From contig JAGXAB010000051.1 of assembly GCA_018971775.1 (NCBI GenBank), forward strand, positions 1 through 47,517: a stretch of 47,517 nucleotides of DNA, read 5' to 3'. The DNA comes from Cyanobacteria bacterium REEB67 (GTDB lineage: Bacteria; Cyanobacteriota; Vampirovibrionia; Obscuribacterales; Obscuribacteraceae). Positions within the stretch are counted from its first letter, which is position 1. Each line of letters starts with the position of its first letter. Under the pieces are notes generated by a model. It worked only from the letters and a program-made list of their open reading frames with translations. It did not search any database and was not told the DNA's origin. The position numbers were made by a program, and so were the translations under genes. Below, in pieces: positions 1-7,961 of the stretch.

Positions 1-2
1 AT

Positions 3-140
3 TGGATTTTGCACGGCGCTGGCGCACTGGTTTTGAGCGATTTGGAAAAAGGTTTGGCTTTGAGCCCTTCTAATTTGAGAATTCGAAATCTCCTTGCAAA
101 GGCGAAACGGGAATCGGCTCTTCAGTCACAGCATAATTGA
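3..140 (+). CDS. C-terminal end of a TPR protein (cut by window edge)
   Basis: An open frame enters from the left edge and ends with TGA at 138-140. Its last residues (GAGALVLSDLEKGLALSP, then a Lys/Arg-rich end) match the C-terminal helix of the intact TPR protein at 1719-2357 in pattern (GPSASVQRDLESSLAINP). It is therefore probably the tail of a further member of the tandem TPR family that follows. Only about 45 codons are visible, so the full domain layout and start are unknown. The similarity is by eye and function is not known; the relatives are secreted proteins with a few TPR units. Confidence 0.6.
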   Translation, partial: WILHGAGALVLSDLEKGLALSPSNLRIRNLLAKAKRESALQSQHN

Positions 141-266
141 CTTTATTGATCTTGCAGATTGAGGCGACGTCCCGAATCTAGTTGAAAAGTTTGGCGATCC
201 CCTCCAGGACTAGCCTGGTATGGTTTTGGTTGCGAAATCAAATACCAAATTTCAAGAGGATCAACC

Positions 267-410
267 TTGAAGAAATCATCGACCGTAAAGAGCCATCGTG
301 TCAATGAAGAGAAGTCCAAGAAAACTCCTGCCGTAAAGCTTGATCTGAAGACCGTCAACCTGCAGGAGGTGATTCAGATGGGCCTGCAATCAGAAGGCAA
401 TTCAGCTTAA
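267..410 (+). CDS. Small Lys-rich protein, possibly a truncated gene fused to a TPR remnant
   Basis: A 47-residue frame starts at TTG 267, with AGAGGA at 255-260 six bases upstream, and ends at TAA 408-410. The product starts MKKSSTVKSHRVNEEKSKK, is strongly basic in its first half, and continues with an amphipathic stretch (LKTVNLQEVIQMGLQ). From about base 394 the DNA is recognisably the middle of a TPR gene in another frame (KAIQLNPKWQQG), so the last five or six codons of this protein are read from foreign sequence. I infer that a deletion joined the 5' part of one gene to the inside of a TPR copy. The original protein would have been longer. Function unknown. Confidence 0.45.
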   Translation: MKKSSTVKSHRVNEEKSKKTPAVKLDLKTVNLQEVIQMGLQSEGNSA

Positions 411-786
411 TCCCAAGTGGCAACAGGGGCTTTTTTTCATGCAAATTGCTTAGCTGATTCTGGTAGGTTGAGAGAAGCCGTAGGCGTTGTAGAGGAAGCC
501 GAACAATTGAGCCCGATTCCCGCTGAGGAAATAGCATGGCGAGCTGGATTGTTAATGAAGCTGAAAGACTACAGGTCGGCTGTCAATGATTTTGCTAAAG
601 CCATAGATGCCGACCCGAATAATTGTCTTAATTGGGCCGGCCGGGCATCTGCCAACCTTGCCCTAGCGGGCCCATCAAAAAAAAGTTGAAAGCGATTTGA
701 TGAAAAGTATTCAAGTCAATCCCTCCTTTGATCTCGGACGACAACTTCTTGCTGACGTTCGACAGCAAATCTCACAGTCAAAATAA
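394..786 (+). pseudogene. TPR gene remnant with 5' deletion and two frameshifts
   Basis: The translated sequence follows the paralogue at 938-1567 over its length: KAIQLNPKWQQGLFF, then HANCLADSGRLREAV and the AEQLSPIPAEEIAWRAG segment, then ESDLMKSIQVNPSFDLGR and the RQQISQSK end. Keeping this alignment requires changing frame twice. One base is missing at the T7 run (431-437) and one base is extra at the A8 run (677-684). The outer segments share one frame, so the two shifts compensate. The signal peptide and first TPR are gone, replaced by the small gene at 267-410. Both shifts sit in homopolymers, so sequencing error is possible, but the missing 5' end makes this a remnant either way. Confidence 0.7.
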
Positions 787-1134
787 CAATGGACCCCTGC
801 TCTAGGCGTTTTCTATTGCGATAATAATAAGACGCCGTTGGCTGCTAAACTTGCTTCTATGACCTAAGCATTTGAGCGCGCTGGCGAATAGTCGTTCGGG
901 ATCGTTGGAAATGCGTCCTCGGTAAGGAGCTTGAAAATTGATCTGTCTCGCTAATACTTATCTTAGATTTCGCGTTGCTAAGATGGCTGTCTTCACCGCC
1001 TTGGTTTGCTCCCTTCCGGCGTTAGCGCAAACTCTTTCCGCCGAGAAGCAACAAGAAGTAGATGCCCTTACGAAGCAAATTGCTGCGAATGGGAGTGATT
1101 ACTCGCTTTATGCGAAGCGTGGGTTTATTTATTT
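761..1134 (+). repeat. 374-bp direct repeat, copy A
   Basis: This stretch matches 1542-1915 at a constant offset of 781 bases, about 95% identical by eye. It covers the last codons of one TPR gene (RQQISQSK), the whole intergenic region, the AAGGAG ribosome-binding site, the TTG start, the signal peptide and the first TPR helix of the next gene. Similarity stops abruptly after codons GGG TTT ATT TAT TT. The intergenic part carries an imperfect hairpin (GGCGT...ACGCC) soon after the stop codon and the AT-rich GCGATAATAATAAG, a possible -10 region. The repeat marks a recent tandem duplication or gene conversion of the promoter and secretion signal. Confidence 0.85.
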
Positions 1135-1483
1135 TCAAGCTAATTCCCCTGCAATAGCCGACCCTGAGTTCAAGAAGGCTCTTGAGTTAAATCCCAGTTG
1201 GCAGAGAGGACTGCTTCTCCGCGCCGATTGTTTGTCGCATCTGGGGAAAGTTCAAGAAGCTATTGATGCAGTGGATAAGGCCGAACAACTCGGCCCAATT
1301 CCGGCGCAGAAAATAGCATGGCGTGGTGCGCTGTTCATGAAGCTGAATGAATACAAATCAGCACTCGCCAATTTTACGAGGGCCATTGAACTCGATCCAA
1401 AGGATTATTTAAACTGGGCTGGAAGGGCAACGGTAAATCGTGAATTAAACGGTCCGTCCAAATCTGTAGAAAGTGATTTGTAG
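938..1483 (+). CDS. Secreted TPR protein, C-terminus lost to an amber stop
   Basis: The start is TTG 938, with AAGGAG at 924-929 eight bases upstream. The first 30 or so residues form a signal peptide (MAVFTALVCSLPALAQ) with probable cleavage after ALA. Two to three TPR units follow, with typical signatures such as ALELNPSWQRGLLLRADCL and AIELDPKDYLNWAGRA. The frame stops at TAG 1481-1483 directly after VESDL. The same frame continues to a TAA at 1565-1567 with residues that still match the paralogues (KCIEINPSFELGR), so the protein has lost about 27 residues including its capping helix. It may be a decaying gene or still make a shortened protein. Probable location is periplasmic or extracellular; partner unknown. 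Confidence 0.75.
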   Translation: MICLANTYLRFRVAKMAVFTALVCSLPALAQTLSAEKQQEVDALTKQIAANGSDYSLYAKRGFIYFQANSPAIADPEFKKALELNPSWQRGLLLRADCLSHLGKVQEAIDAVDKAEQLGPIPAQKIAWRGALFMKLNEYKSALANFTRAIELDPKDYLNWAGRATVNRELNGPSKSVESDL

Positions 1484-1541
1484 AAATGCATTGAAATCAA
1501 TCCATCTTTTGAACTGGGACGAGAAATGCTAGCTACCGTCA

Positions 1542-1915
1542 GACAGCAAATATCACAGTCAAAATAACAATAGACTCCTGCTATAGGCGTTTTCTATCGC
1601 GATAATAATAAGACGCCGTTGGCTGCTAAAATTGCTTCTATGACCTAAGCATTTGAGCGCGCTGGCGAATAGTCGTTCGGGATCGTTGGAAATGCGTCCT
1701 CGGTAAGGAGCTTGAAAATTGATCAGTCTCGCTAATAGTTGGCTTAGATTTCGCGCTGCTATGGTGGCTGTCTTCACCGCCTTGGTTTGCTCCCTTCCGG
1801 CGCTAGCGCAAACTCTTTCCGCCGAGAAGCAGCAAGAAGTAGATGCCCTTACGAAGCAGATTGCTGCGAATGGGAGTGATTACTCGCTTTATGCGAAGCG
1901 TGGGTTTATTTATTT
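1542..1915 (+). repeat. 374-bp direct repeat, copy B
   Basis: Second copy of the repeat at 761-1134. It provides the upstream region, ribosome-binding site, TTG start, signal peptide and first TPR helix of the intact TPR gene at 1719. Differences from copy A are scattered single bases, with a small cluster just after the start codon (around 1735-1765) where the two signal peptides differ. Confidence 0.85.
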
Positions 1916-2357
1916 GCACGGACGTATAAATGATGCTGCGGAGGATGATTTCGACAAGGCTCTGAATTTAAATCCAAAATGGCAGAAGGGCTATATTTTT
2001 CGGGCCGAATACTTTTTGGGAAAAGGTCTGCCTGCTGATGCCGTGGGACAAATGAACGAAGCTGAGAAGATAGCTCCTCTTAAACCATCTATGATTGCAT
2101 GGCGAGGAACAATGTATGCACAAATGAAAAATTACAGGGCTGCGATTGACGAGTTTTCTAAAGCCCTAGTTTTAGACCCTCGTGACTACAAAACTTATAC
2201 GTCCCGAGCCTTTGCCGATTTTGACTTGAATGGGCCGAGTGCATCTGTTCAAAGAGATTTGGAGAGTAGTTTGGCCATCAATCCCGATTATGAAGTAAGC
2301 CGCAAATTTCTCGAAGAAATTAAGCGGCAACTCGCCTTGAGAGGCTCAATTAAATAG
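1719..2357 (+). CDS. Secreted TPR protein (intact copy of the tandem family)
   Basis: This 212-residue protein starts at TTG 1719 with AAGGAG eight bases upstream. A signal peptide (residues 1 to about 31, VCSLPALAQ) is followed by three to four TPR units with typical motifs: DDFDKALNLNPKWQKGYIF, DEFSKALVLDPRDYKTY and a final LESSLAINPDYEVSRKFLEE. It is the only complete member of the local family; its C-terminus keeps the capping helix that the copy at 938 lost. The N-terminal 65 residues are almost identical to that copy, while the rest has diverged clearly. This suggests homogenisation of the 5' half only. Likely role is a protein-protein interaction module in the periplasm or outside the cell; no partner is indicated. 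Confidence 0.85.
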   Translation: MISLANSWLRFRAAMVAVFTALVCSLPALAQTLSAEKQQEVDALTKQIAANGSDYSLYAKRGFIYLHGRINDAAEDDFDKALNLNPKWQKGYIFRAEYFLGKGLPADAVGQMNEAEKIAPLKPSMIAWRGTMYAQMKNYRAAIDEFSKALVLDPRDYKTYTSRAFADFDLNGPSASVQRDLESSLAINPDYEVSRKFLEEIKRQLALRGSIK

Positions 2358-2436
2358 TCTGGTTAAGTACTAGCGCACGTTAACTTTGAGGTCTCGGTGG
2401 GAAGGATCTAATAGCTGTAAAGGAGGTCATTCTCAT

Positions 2437-5310
2437 ATGGCTCATGGTAACGAATTGCCATCCGCAGAAGTTCCTCCCGAAAAGGCCGACGGTCAAGAGA
2501 AACGCGTTCGCGCTTTAGAATCGACCAATAATGCTTTCACCAGCGCCTCAATGATTTCCGAGGTAAACAGCGATTTAGGACTCGAAGCTTCTGCTACGAA
2601 ACAGGGCCTCGGAAACAGCAGTCATGAAAGCGTATCCGGCACAGCTCTCGGGACGCCTGTTGATAGAGCATTGAGCCGAACGCAAGCTAATGGCTTTGTT
2701 TCTCCTCGAGATGAATTACTCTCTGGAACTAGCCATAACTCTGACGAAAGCAAGATCACAGACGTGAAGACTTCATCGCCCACCCCTAGTTCAAATGTCT
2801 CGAACATTCCCCACCCCGCCGAGGCCTCAAGTCCACCATCAACGCCACCTCTGGAACGTCAGTCCGCCCCTACTGGTCTGGCATCTAGCTACCAATCTAA
2901 TCCGGCCAGTGCATTAAACAGCCCTCCTCGACCCGAAAGTACTACTCGAGCGGAAGTTTCCTCTCCAGCAAGCTCTCCGGCTCCCCAACCGCCAGGCTCC
3001 CGCGGGTCGCAAGCCGAATCCGGTTTGGCAAATCAGTCTCCTGTGCAAGCTGCTATACAGCCCTCGCCTCAACTAGACCGGCCCGTATCAATACCTGCCG
3101 CATCCGCATCCGCATCCGACAATGCGCCGCAATCGTCATTTAATCGCAATATCGCCAATCCTCCAAACCCAAGTCCTGCTTCTCGTTCCAGTCAGGAGTT
3201 GAGCTCCGGCGATCGAGCCGTGCGTGGTCAGACCGAGCCTGCAAGCGCAGCGCCGAGGCCTTCCTGGTATGCTCGTACGGCGGAAGCCCGCGAGGGCATT
3301 TCGGATTCTGTCCAACGCCCAGGTGGCGCTTCGACTGCGCTCACAGAGAGACCTCCTGTCGACAGAGGGGCTTTAGCGCCGATGTCTTCAGCAGCGGGCA
3401 AAAGTATTGACTCAGCGGCTGACCGATTGGCTGACAAAAATCCTATCTCTGGCGGGCGTGTCAATTCCGACATCGTCAAAGACGGCCTGATTAGCGATGG
3501 CAAAGGTGGTACGAGCAAAGCAACATCCTGGCTCGATGGACCTGAGGCGGCCACACGCAAGCCGGAAAACAGCAACTTCCCCGGTCAGATTTCATACGGC
3601 GGTGCCACACCCGACGGACGTGAACATCCATTTGGATTGGCCGGCAGAGTGATGGACCCCAAGGTCGACGCTGGTAAAAACGTACCTGGCGGATCTGGAT
3701 CTGGCATTGGTGACGCTTCAGGAGGCCGTGGCCAGGGTGGAAAGACCGACACCGGCCCCTCGGTCATCGGTCAGATCTTTGATGGTCATGGCGGCTGGAA
3801 GCCTAACATTCAACTGCCTTCTGGCGACAAAGCAGGCAAGGGCGGCGACAGCGCAGGCCGTGACGACGACAAAGGCCCGAAGGGCGACAAGGGCGGTGGC
3901 AGAAAATCTGCAGAGGGTTCTATCCTCGACTCGACGATAATTGAGGAGCGCAGTCCGCGAGCTAAGCCGGGCGATCGCGGCCTTGCCGGGCGCCGTGCGC
4001 TTGATGGCTCTTTGCTTGACTCGACGATGATCGAAGAGAGGGAACCGAAGGCAGGTGGTGGTGATACCAGATTGCCGGTGCGCCGGGCAGTGGATGGCTC
4101 GCCACTGGAAGCGACTATGCACGAGGAGGGCGGGCCTGGACAACGGTCTGGCTTGAAGGGCGGGCGGCTGGAGCCACCGGTCAGAGCCGGCGAGGGAGGC
4201 AAAAGCCCGGGGGAGGCTTTTATCGGTATCATTGAAAGCGTTAAGAATGGTATCTTCAGTGGTGCGCGCGCACAATTTGATTCTGGGCGCGGGGCCAAGG
4301 ATAGCAAAGTACCATCTTCAGGTGAGAAGTCCTCGAGTCTTACTGCCGGCAGCAGTGAAGGTCGGCCATTGGCGGGGGCTAAGCAATCGATACCTGGAGA
4401 ACTAACAGTCACCGGTGTCCGAACGAAGGCTTGGCCAGTTGATGGTAACGGATCACCGGTTAGTCCGGTCGTTGCTTTGACACCATTTCTTTCTGGACTG
4501 GATTCCAGCCTTCGAGTAGCTAGAGGTTTCGGTGTAAATATCGCCGATACTGGTTCAGGTGCTGCATTTGCGCCTGCGAGTGGGATTGCGCAGGGCACGC
4601 CCTTTGGGCGCGCCGCCGAATCTTCTAACACTTCTAACACTTCTAATACTTTTAACACTTTTAACACTTTTAACACTTCTACCAAACACATTGGTGGCGA
4701 TACCGTTGAAGTCCCCCACTTGATGCTCAACGAAAATGGTGAGTTGCCTGCTTTTGTCCAGGAGGGAAGGTTGAAGGCCAGGCCCTCAGTCAGTATGCAT
4801 GTGTCTGGTGGCAAATATGGTGGCAAAGCCGGTGAGCAGCCAGCGCCCAAGCTCAATCCGTTGGCGGACAAACCTCGCCCTTATATCAGTGTGAGTAACG
4901 AAGGTGCCCTTTATGATTTGAGCCAGACCTCGACCGAGATACCTTTTCCGGAAGCACCGCTGACTGAGCGTGAGGTTCCCGACCCACCGGCCGAAGCGGC
5001 TGGCGAAAGTCAAAAGCCGGCTAAAGCTATTGACGAGCTAGAATCTACCGCCCAGATGTCGCCTGCTGAACTCCGTGAAATAAGGCAGGGCAACCGGGAC
5101 GACCGCTATCTCTACGTCGTGCAGGAAGGTGACACGGTCGAATCTGTAGCGAGCACGGTACTTCACGCCCCGGGTCTCGCGCCTTTGCTTTTTTCCCTCA
5201 ATCGCCGCTACGTTTTACCGGAAGTTTTGTACGGCGTGCACCCACTGATGGTGGGCGTCGTAATTAAACTTCCAACTCCTGCCGATATACTGAAGTTCGG
5301 TCAGTCCTGA
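2437..5310 (+). CDS. Very long, disordered protein with C-terminal LysM-like domain
   Basis: The start chosen is ATG 2437, with the strong site AAGGAGG nine bases upstream; the open frame extends to 2386 but without such a site. The 957-residue product has no signal peptide. It begins with about 400 residues rich in Ser, Pro and Ala, then a Gly/Lys/Asp-rich stretch, then three 30-residue repeats (residues 489-578), and a run of Asn-Thr triplets near residues 730-748. The last 80 residues contain a LysM-like motif (YLYVVQEGDTVESVA, then LNRRYVLPEVL and VVIKLPTP), which in this family binds peptidoglycan or chitin. Most of the chain is predicted disordered by composition. It may be a structural or surface-anchored protein; function is unknown. 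Its stop overlaps the end of the convergent gene by 10 bp. Confidence 0.85.
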   Translation: MAHGNELPSAEVPPEKADGQEKRVRALESTNNAFTSASMISEVNSDLGLEASATKQGLGNSSHESVSGTALGTPVDRALSRTQANGFVSPRDELLSGTSHNSDESKITDVKTSSPTPSSNVSNIPHPAEASSPPSTPPLERQSAPTGLASSYQSNPASALNSPPRPESTTRAEVSSPASSPAPQPPGSRGSQAESGLANQSPVQAAIQPSPQLDRPVSIPAASASASDNAPQSSFNRNIANPPNPSPASRSSQELSSGDRAVRGQTEPASAAPRPSWYARTAEAREGISDSVQRPGGASTALTERPPVDRGALAPMSSAAGKSIDSAADRLADKNPISGGRVNSDIVKDGLISDGKGGTSKATSWLDGPEAATRKPENSNFPGQISYGGATPDGREHPFGLAGRVMDPKVDAGKNVPGGSGSGIGDASGGRGQGGKTDTGPSVIGQIFDGHGGWKPNIQLPSGDKAGKGGDSAGRDDDKGPKGDKGGGRKSAEGSILDSTIIEERSPRAKPGDRGLAGRRALDGSLLDSTMIEEREPKAGGGDTRLPVRRAVDGSPLEATMHEEGGPGQRSGLKGGRLEPPVRAGEGGKSPGEAFIGIIESVKNGIFSGARAQFDSGRGAKDSKVPSSGEKSSSLTAGSSEGRPLAGAKQSIPGELTVTGVRTKAWPVDGNGSPVSPVVALTPFLSGLDSSLRVARGFGVNIADTGSGAAFAPASGIAQGTPFGRAAESSNTSNTSNTFNTFNTFNTSTKHIGGDTVEVPHLMLNENGELPAFVQEGRLKARPSVSMHVSGGKYGGKAGEQPAPKLNPLADKPRPYISVSNEGALYDLSQTSTEIPFPEAPLTEREVPDPPAEAAGESQKPAKAIDELESTAQMSPAELREIRQGNRDDRYLYVVQEGDTVESVASTVLHAPGLAPLLFSLNRRYVLPEVLYGVHPLMVGVVIKLPTPADILKFGQS
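3901..4170 (+). repeat. Three 90-bp (30-residue) in-frame tandem repeats
   Basis: Units lie at 3901-3990, 3991-4080 and 4081-4170 inside the LysM gene. Each codes for a pattern R-x-x-x-(D/E)-G-S-x-L-(D/E)-(S/A)-T-x-x-E-E-x-x-P followed by a Gly/Arg-rich linker. The first two are closest (GSILDSTIIEE and GSLLDSTMIEE); the third has drifted (GSPLEATMHEE). The short acidic cores flanked by basic linkers look like linear binding motifs in a disordered region. Confidence 0.85.
4624..4677 (+). repeat. 9-bp microsatellite coding Ser/Phe-Asn-Thr
   Basis: Six tandem 9-bp units with the sense TCT/TTT-AAC/AAT-ACT code for SNT three times and FNT three times. The unit length is a multiple of three, so slippage would change the number of triplets without a frameshift. 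Confidence 0.85.
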
Positions 5311-6068
5311 TGTTTCGCATCGCATTGGCGGATAATTTCGTTATAGCTAATTACTGCTTTTTGTGCACAGGCGCACTGCTGGATAGTAGCAAGCCCTTCT
5401 CTGGCTGCCTTTTTCGCGCCGGAGTAATCATGCGCCGAAAATTTATATTGGGCGAGCAAGACCAGATCAAAAGCCAGCGCTGACTTTTTTTTCAAAGAAT
5501 AGGTCCTTTCTATCGCCACCATGCTTTCTGCCGCATTAATGGCGTCTTTGTAGTCTCCTGCCCTGGCGAAGGAATCGGCCAGGTGCTTGTAGCTCTCCGC
5601 CAAGTGAGGATGATGCGGATTGATGTACTGGCGCAATAGCAAGCTATGTTTTTGAGATTCAAATCCGTACCGTTTGTCTTTTTCCAGATCCAGGTAGGCA
5701 TCACTCAAATCGTCTAGGTCGATCATGTATTCAGGATCTTTTTGCATCTCTTTGCGATCGAGATGCATGATCGAAGCAAAAAGCGGCTCCGCTTGATCGA
5801 AATGTGCTTGTTGTATAAACAAGCGGGCGAGACGAGCTTTGGCTCGAGCGATTTTTATATTTGTCGGATCTTTTTCCTTGAGGATTTTAATCAGGTCTGT
5901 GTATTTCTGGATCGCTTTACTGTAATTTCTTCCGGTCTCGGCAGAGTCGGCCTCATTAAAAAGGTCGTCGGCAGGAGTATTTGCAGCAGCCATGATTGAC
6001 GGCAGTGAAAGGGAGAAGCAAAGTAAAAATGCGCTTAATACTATGGGCAGTGCCAGCCATTTTTTCAT
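5301..6068 (-). CDS. Secreted TPR protein
   Basis: This 255-residue protein starts at ATG 6068, whose first base pairs form an ATGA overlap with the stop codon of the upstream gene, a usual sign of translational coupling. A signal peptide is clear (MKKWLALPIVLSAFLLCF, cleavage near SIMAAA). The rest is helical with TPR-like pairs: DLFNEADSAETGRNYSKAI, ARLARLFIQQAHFDQAEPL, HPHLAESYKHLADSFARAG and QYKFSAHDYSGAKKA. The HPHLAESYKHLA element resembles the longer TPR variant seen in kinesin-light-chain-like repeats. It is the last gene of the ribokinase operon and its stop overlaps the convergent LysM gene by 10 bp. Specific function is unknown; it is probably a periplasmic scaffold. Confidence 0.85.
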   Translation of the reverse strand: MKKWLALPIVLSAFLLCFSLSLPSIMAAANTPADDLFNEADSAETGRNYSKAIQKYTDLIKILKEKDPTNIKIARAKARLARLFIQQAHFDQAEPLFASIMHLDRKEMQKDPEYMIDLDDLSDAYLDLEKDKRYGFESQKHSLLLRQYINPHHPHLAESYKHLADSFARAGDYKDAINAAESMVAIERTYSLKKKSALAFDLVLLAQYKFSAHDYSGAKKAAREGLATIQQCACAQKAVISYNEIIRQCDAKHQD

Positions 6069-6895
6069 TTTGCTAAGCTCAATTTTCTTTTGCATTCACC
6101 GATTGTCATAGTGCAGTACGTTGCTTTGTCCGTGCCGCAGACAACCGCTGCGGTGAAGTTGTCTATAGCCAGTTGATATTTTCCCTGTCTGTAAAAGACC
6201 GTGCCGCGGCCGGCGAATGCTTCACCGAGGTTGGGATCTTTGGCCAGCGCCTGGTCAAAGTCTGCCAAAGCTTTTTCATAGTCATCTTTTGTGAAATTCA
6301 AATTGCCGCGTTCGCAGAGTGCTTCGGTCGTGAAAGATTTTTTGTCGATCAGGGTTGTGTAGTCGGCGATTGCTCGGGCTACGTCGCCCAATTTGCGGTA
6401 GCAACGAGCTCGCAAACGTAAGGCTTCTGCGTCCGAGGGTCTCAACTCAAGGGCGCGATTGAGCGCGTCGATCGCATCTCCAAAACGTTGCACGCTGAAA
6501 AGGTAAAGCCCTTTGCGATAGTGGTAGAGCCCATTGTCAGGGTCGATGGCGATTGCTCTCGTCAAGGATGCAATGGCGGCCGTATCTTGTTGCAGGAAAC
6601 TTTCGCAATAGCCCTCCGCGACGTATGCTCCGGCACAGGAGGGATCAATTCTCTGTGTCTCTTTCAGGAGTGGTATGGCCGCGCCGCAGTTTCCTCTGAG
6701 CAAGAGTGCTACGGCTTCACTGTAAGATCTTTCCGCCGCCGGTTTCTTTCCTGATTTCTGTTGATAGAGTTTCAGCATCTGTGCATCTTCTTGAGCAGAG
6801 TAGGCGTTGGCGCCCTGGGCAGCGCATGACATACCTACCGTCGCCATTGCTGCCACAAGATAAGTCTGTGCGGGTTGTAATTTTGGCAAAGTCAT
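6065..6895 (-). CDS. Secreted TPR protein in ribokinase operon
   Basis: The start chosen is ATG 6895, one base after the ribokinase stop, with GAAGG seven bases upstream; the longer frame up to 7063 overlaps ribokinase and is unlikely. The 276-residue product has a signal peptide (AAMATVGMSCAAQGANA) and about six TPR units, with clear motifs such as SLTRAIAIDPDNGLYHYRKG, DALNRALELRPSDAEALRL and ADFDQALAKDPNLGEAFAGR. Tight packing with ribokinase and the following TPR gene points to one transcript. Why two secreted TPR proteins share a transcript with a cytoplasmic sugar kinase is not clear from the sequence. Confidence 0.88.
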   Translation of the reverse strand: MTLPKLQPAQTYLVAAMATVGMSCAAQGANAYSAQEDAQMLKLYQQKSGKKPAAERSYSEAVALLLRGNCGAAIPLLKETQRIDPSCAGAYVAEGYCESFLQQDTAAIASLTRAIAIDPDNGLYHYRKGLYLFSVQRFGDAIDALNRALELRPSDAEALRLRARCYRKLGDVARAIADYTTLIDKKSFTTEALCERGNLNFTKDDYEKALADFDQALAKDPNLGEAFAGRGTVFYRQGKYQLAIDNFTAAVVCGTDKATYCTMTIGECKRKLSLAK

Positions 6896-6896
6896 T

Positions 6897-7841
6897 TCAG
6901 ACCTTCGTTGAGACCATCGCTTCCAGATCTGCTGCCATAGGCAGCGATGGTCCGGCACCGGCTCTGGTGCAGGCCAGGGCGCCGGCAGCGCATCCATAGC
7001 GCATGGCTTCTTCGATCGTGGCTCCCCGCGCCAGTTGGCTCGCCAGGGCTCCGCAAAAGGCATCGCCCGCTGCGGTCGAATCGACGACTTTGACTGGATA
7101 CGTCGGCACCTGGATTTTCGTTGTACCTTCGATGCTCCGACTCATGTAGACGGCGCCGCGGTCGCCAAGAGTAATGATTACTGCCTTGGGTCCCATGGCG
7201 AGCAATTTGAGCGCGCAGGCTTCAATGCTTTTTTCGTCTACGGGACTGATGCCGGTGAGGAGCTCCGCTTCGGTTTCGTTCGGGACAAGTAAATCGATGT
7301 TTGCCAGCAGTGCCTCGGGAAGAGAGCCGCTTGGAGGCGCCGGTGCCGGATTTAGTATGACCAGGGCATTGCCGCGCTTGGCCACGGCCGCGGCGGCGAT
7401 TATTGTTTCGATCGGCACTTCTAGTTGGAAGAGGACCGTTTTGGCACTGCTGATTTCTGTTGCTGCCGCCTCGATATCTTGCGGGGAAAGTCTGCCATTG
7501 GAATTGGCCACGATGATGATACTGTTGTCGCCGGTCGGACCGACCCAGATGTTGGCTATGCCTGTGCTGATAGTGCTGTCGACGAGCATATTGTCGCAGT
7601 TGACGCCATTGTCCTTGAGAGAGGCCAGGACGATTTCGCCATAAGCGTCACCGCCCAGCTTGCCGAGCATGGCCGTACTGGCACCCGCTCTGGCGGCGGC
7701 CAGGGCCTGGTTATTGCCTTTGCCGCCGACGAATGTGTCGAAGGACTTGCCCGCCAGTGTTTCGCCGATTTTGGGCAGGCGTGGCACTTGTAGGACGAGA
7801 TCCATACTCAAGCTGCCGACTACCATGACATCCGTGGCCAT
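6897..7841 (-). CDS. rbsK: Ribokinase (PfkB family)
   Basis: This 314-residue cytoplasmic enzyme would phosphorylate D-ribose to ribose 5-phosphate with ATP. It shows the PfkB signatures: VGSLSMDLVLQVPRLPKIGE at residues 8-27, the sugar-binding GGKGNNQA at 39-46, NETEAELLTG, and the C-terminal DSTAAGDAFCGAL at 254-266 with catalytic Asp260. Length fits RbsK. The start ATG has AAGGGGA a suitable distance upstream. It heads a minus-strand operon with two TPR genes. No ribose transporter, RbsD or regulator is present in the window, so substrate choice among pentoses or nucleoside-derived sugars is inferred from the family only. Confidence 0.9.
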   Translation of the reverse strand: MATDVMVVGSLSMDLVLQVPRLPKIGETLAGKSFDTFVGGKGNNQALAAARAGASTAMLGKLGGDAYGEIVLASLKDNGVNCDNMLVDSTISTGIANIWVGPTGDNSIIIVANSNGRLSPQDIEAAATEISSAKTVLFQLEVPIETIIAAAAVAKRGNALVILNPAPAPPSGSLPEALLANIDLLVPNETEAELLTGISPVDEKSIEACALKLLAMGPKAVIITLGDRGAVYMSRSIEGTTKIQVPTYPVKVVDSTAAGDAFCGALASQLARGATIEEAMRYGCAAGALACTRAGAGPSLPMAADLEAMVSTKV

Positions 7842-7961
7842 ATTCTTTCCCCTTACAGTGCAGCGGATTGATTTTACTCATTTAGCGAGTGTAATTGTTT
7901 ATCGTGATACTTATTCTAAAATGTCTCAGCAATTAGACAAAGCAAAAGGCGGCCCCTCAAG

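Noticed and set aside
143..358. Small minus-strand gene near the left edge
   Set aside because: The reading has no ribosome-binding site and lies opposite the 47-residue plus-strand gene, which does.
3810..4871. Long minus-strand frame opposite the LysM gene
   Set aside because: The Pro/Ser/Leu-rich reading mirrors the Gly/Ser-rich coding strand and has no ribosome-binding site or domain. The plus-strand gene has a strong site and a LysM motif.
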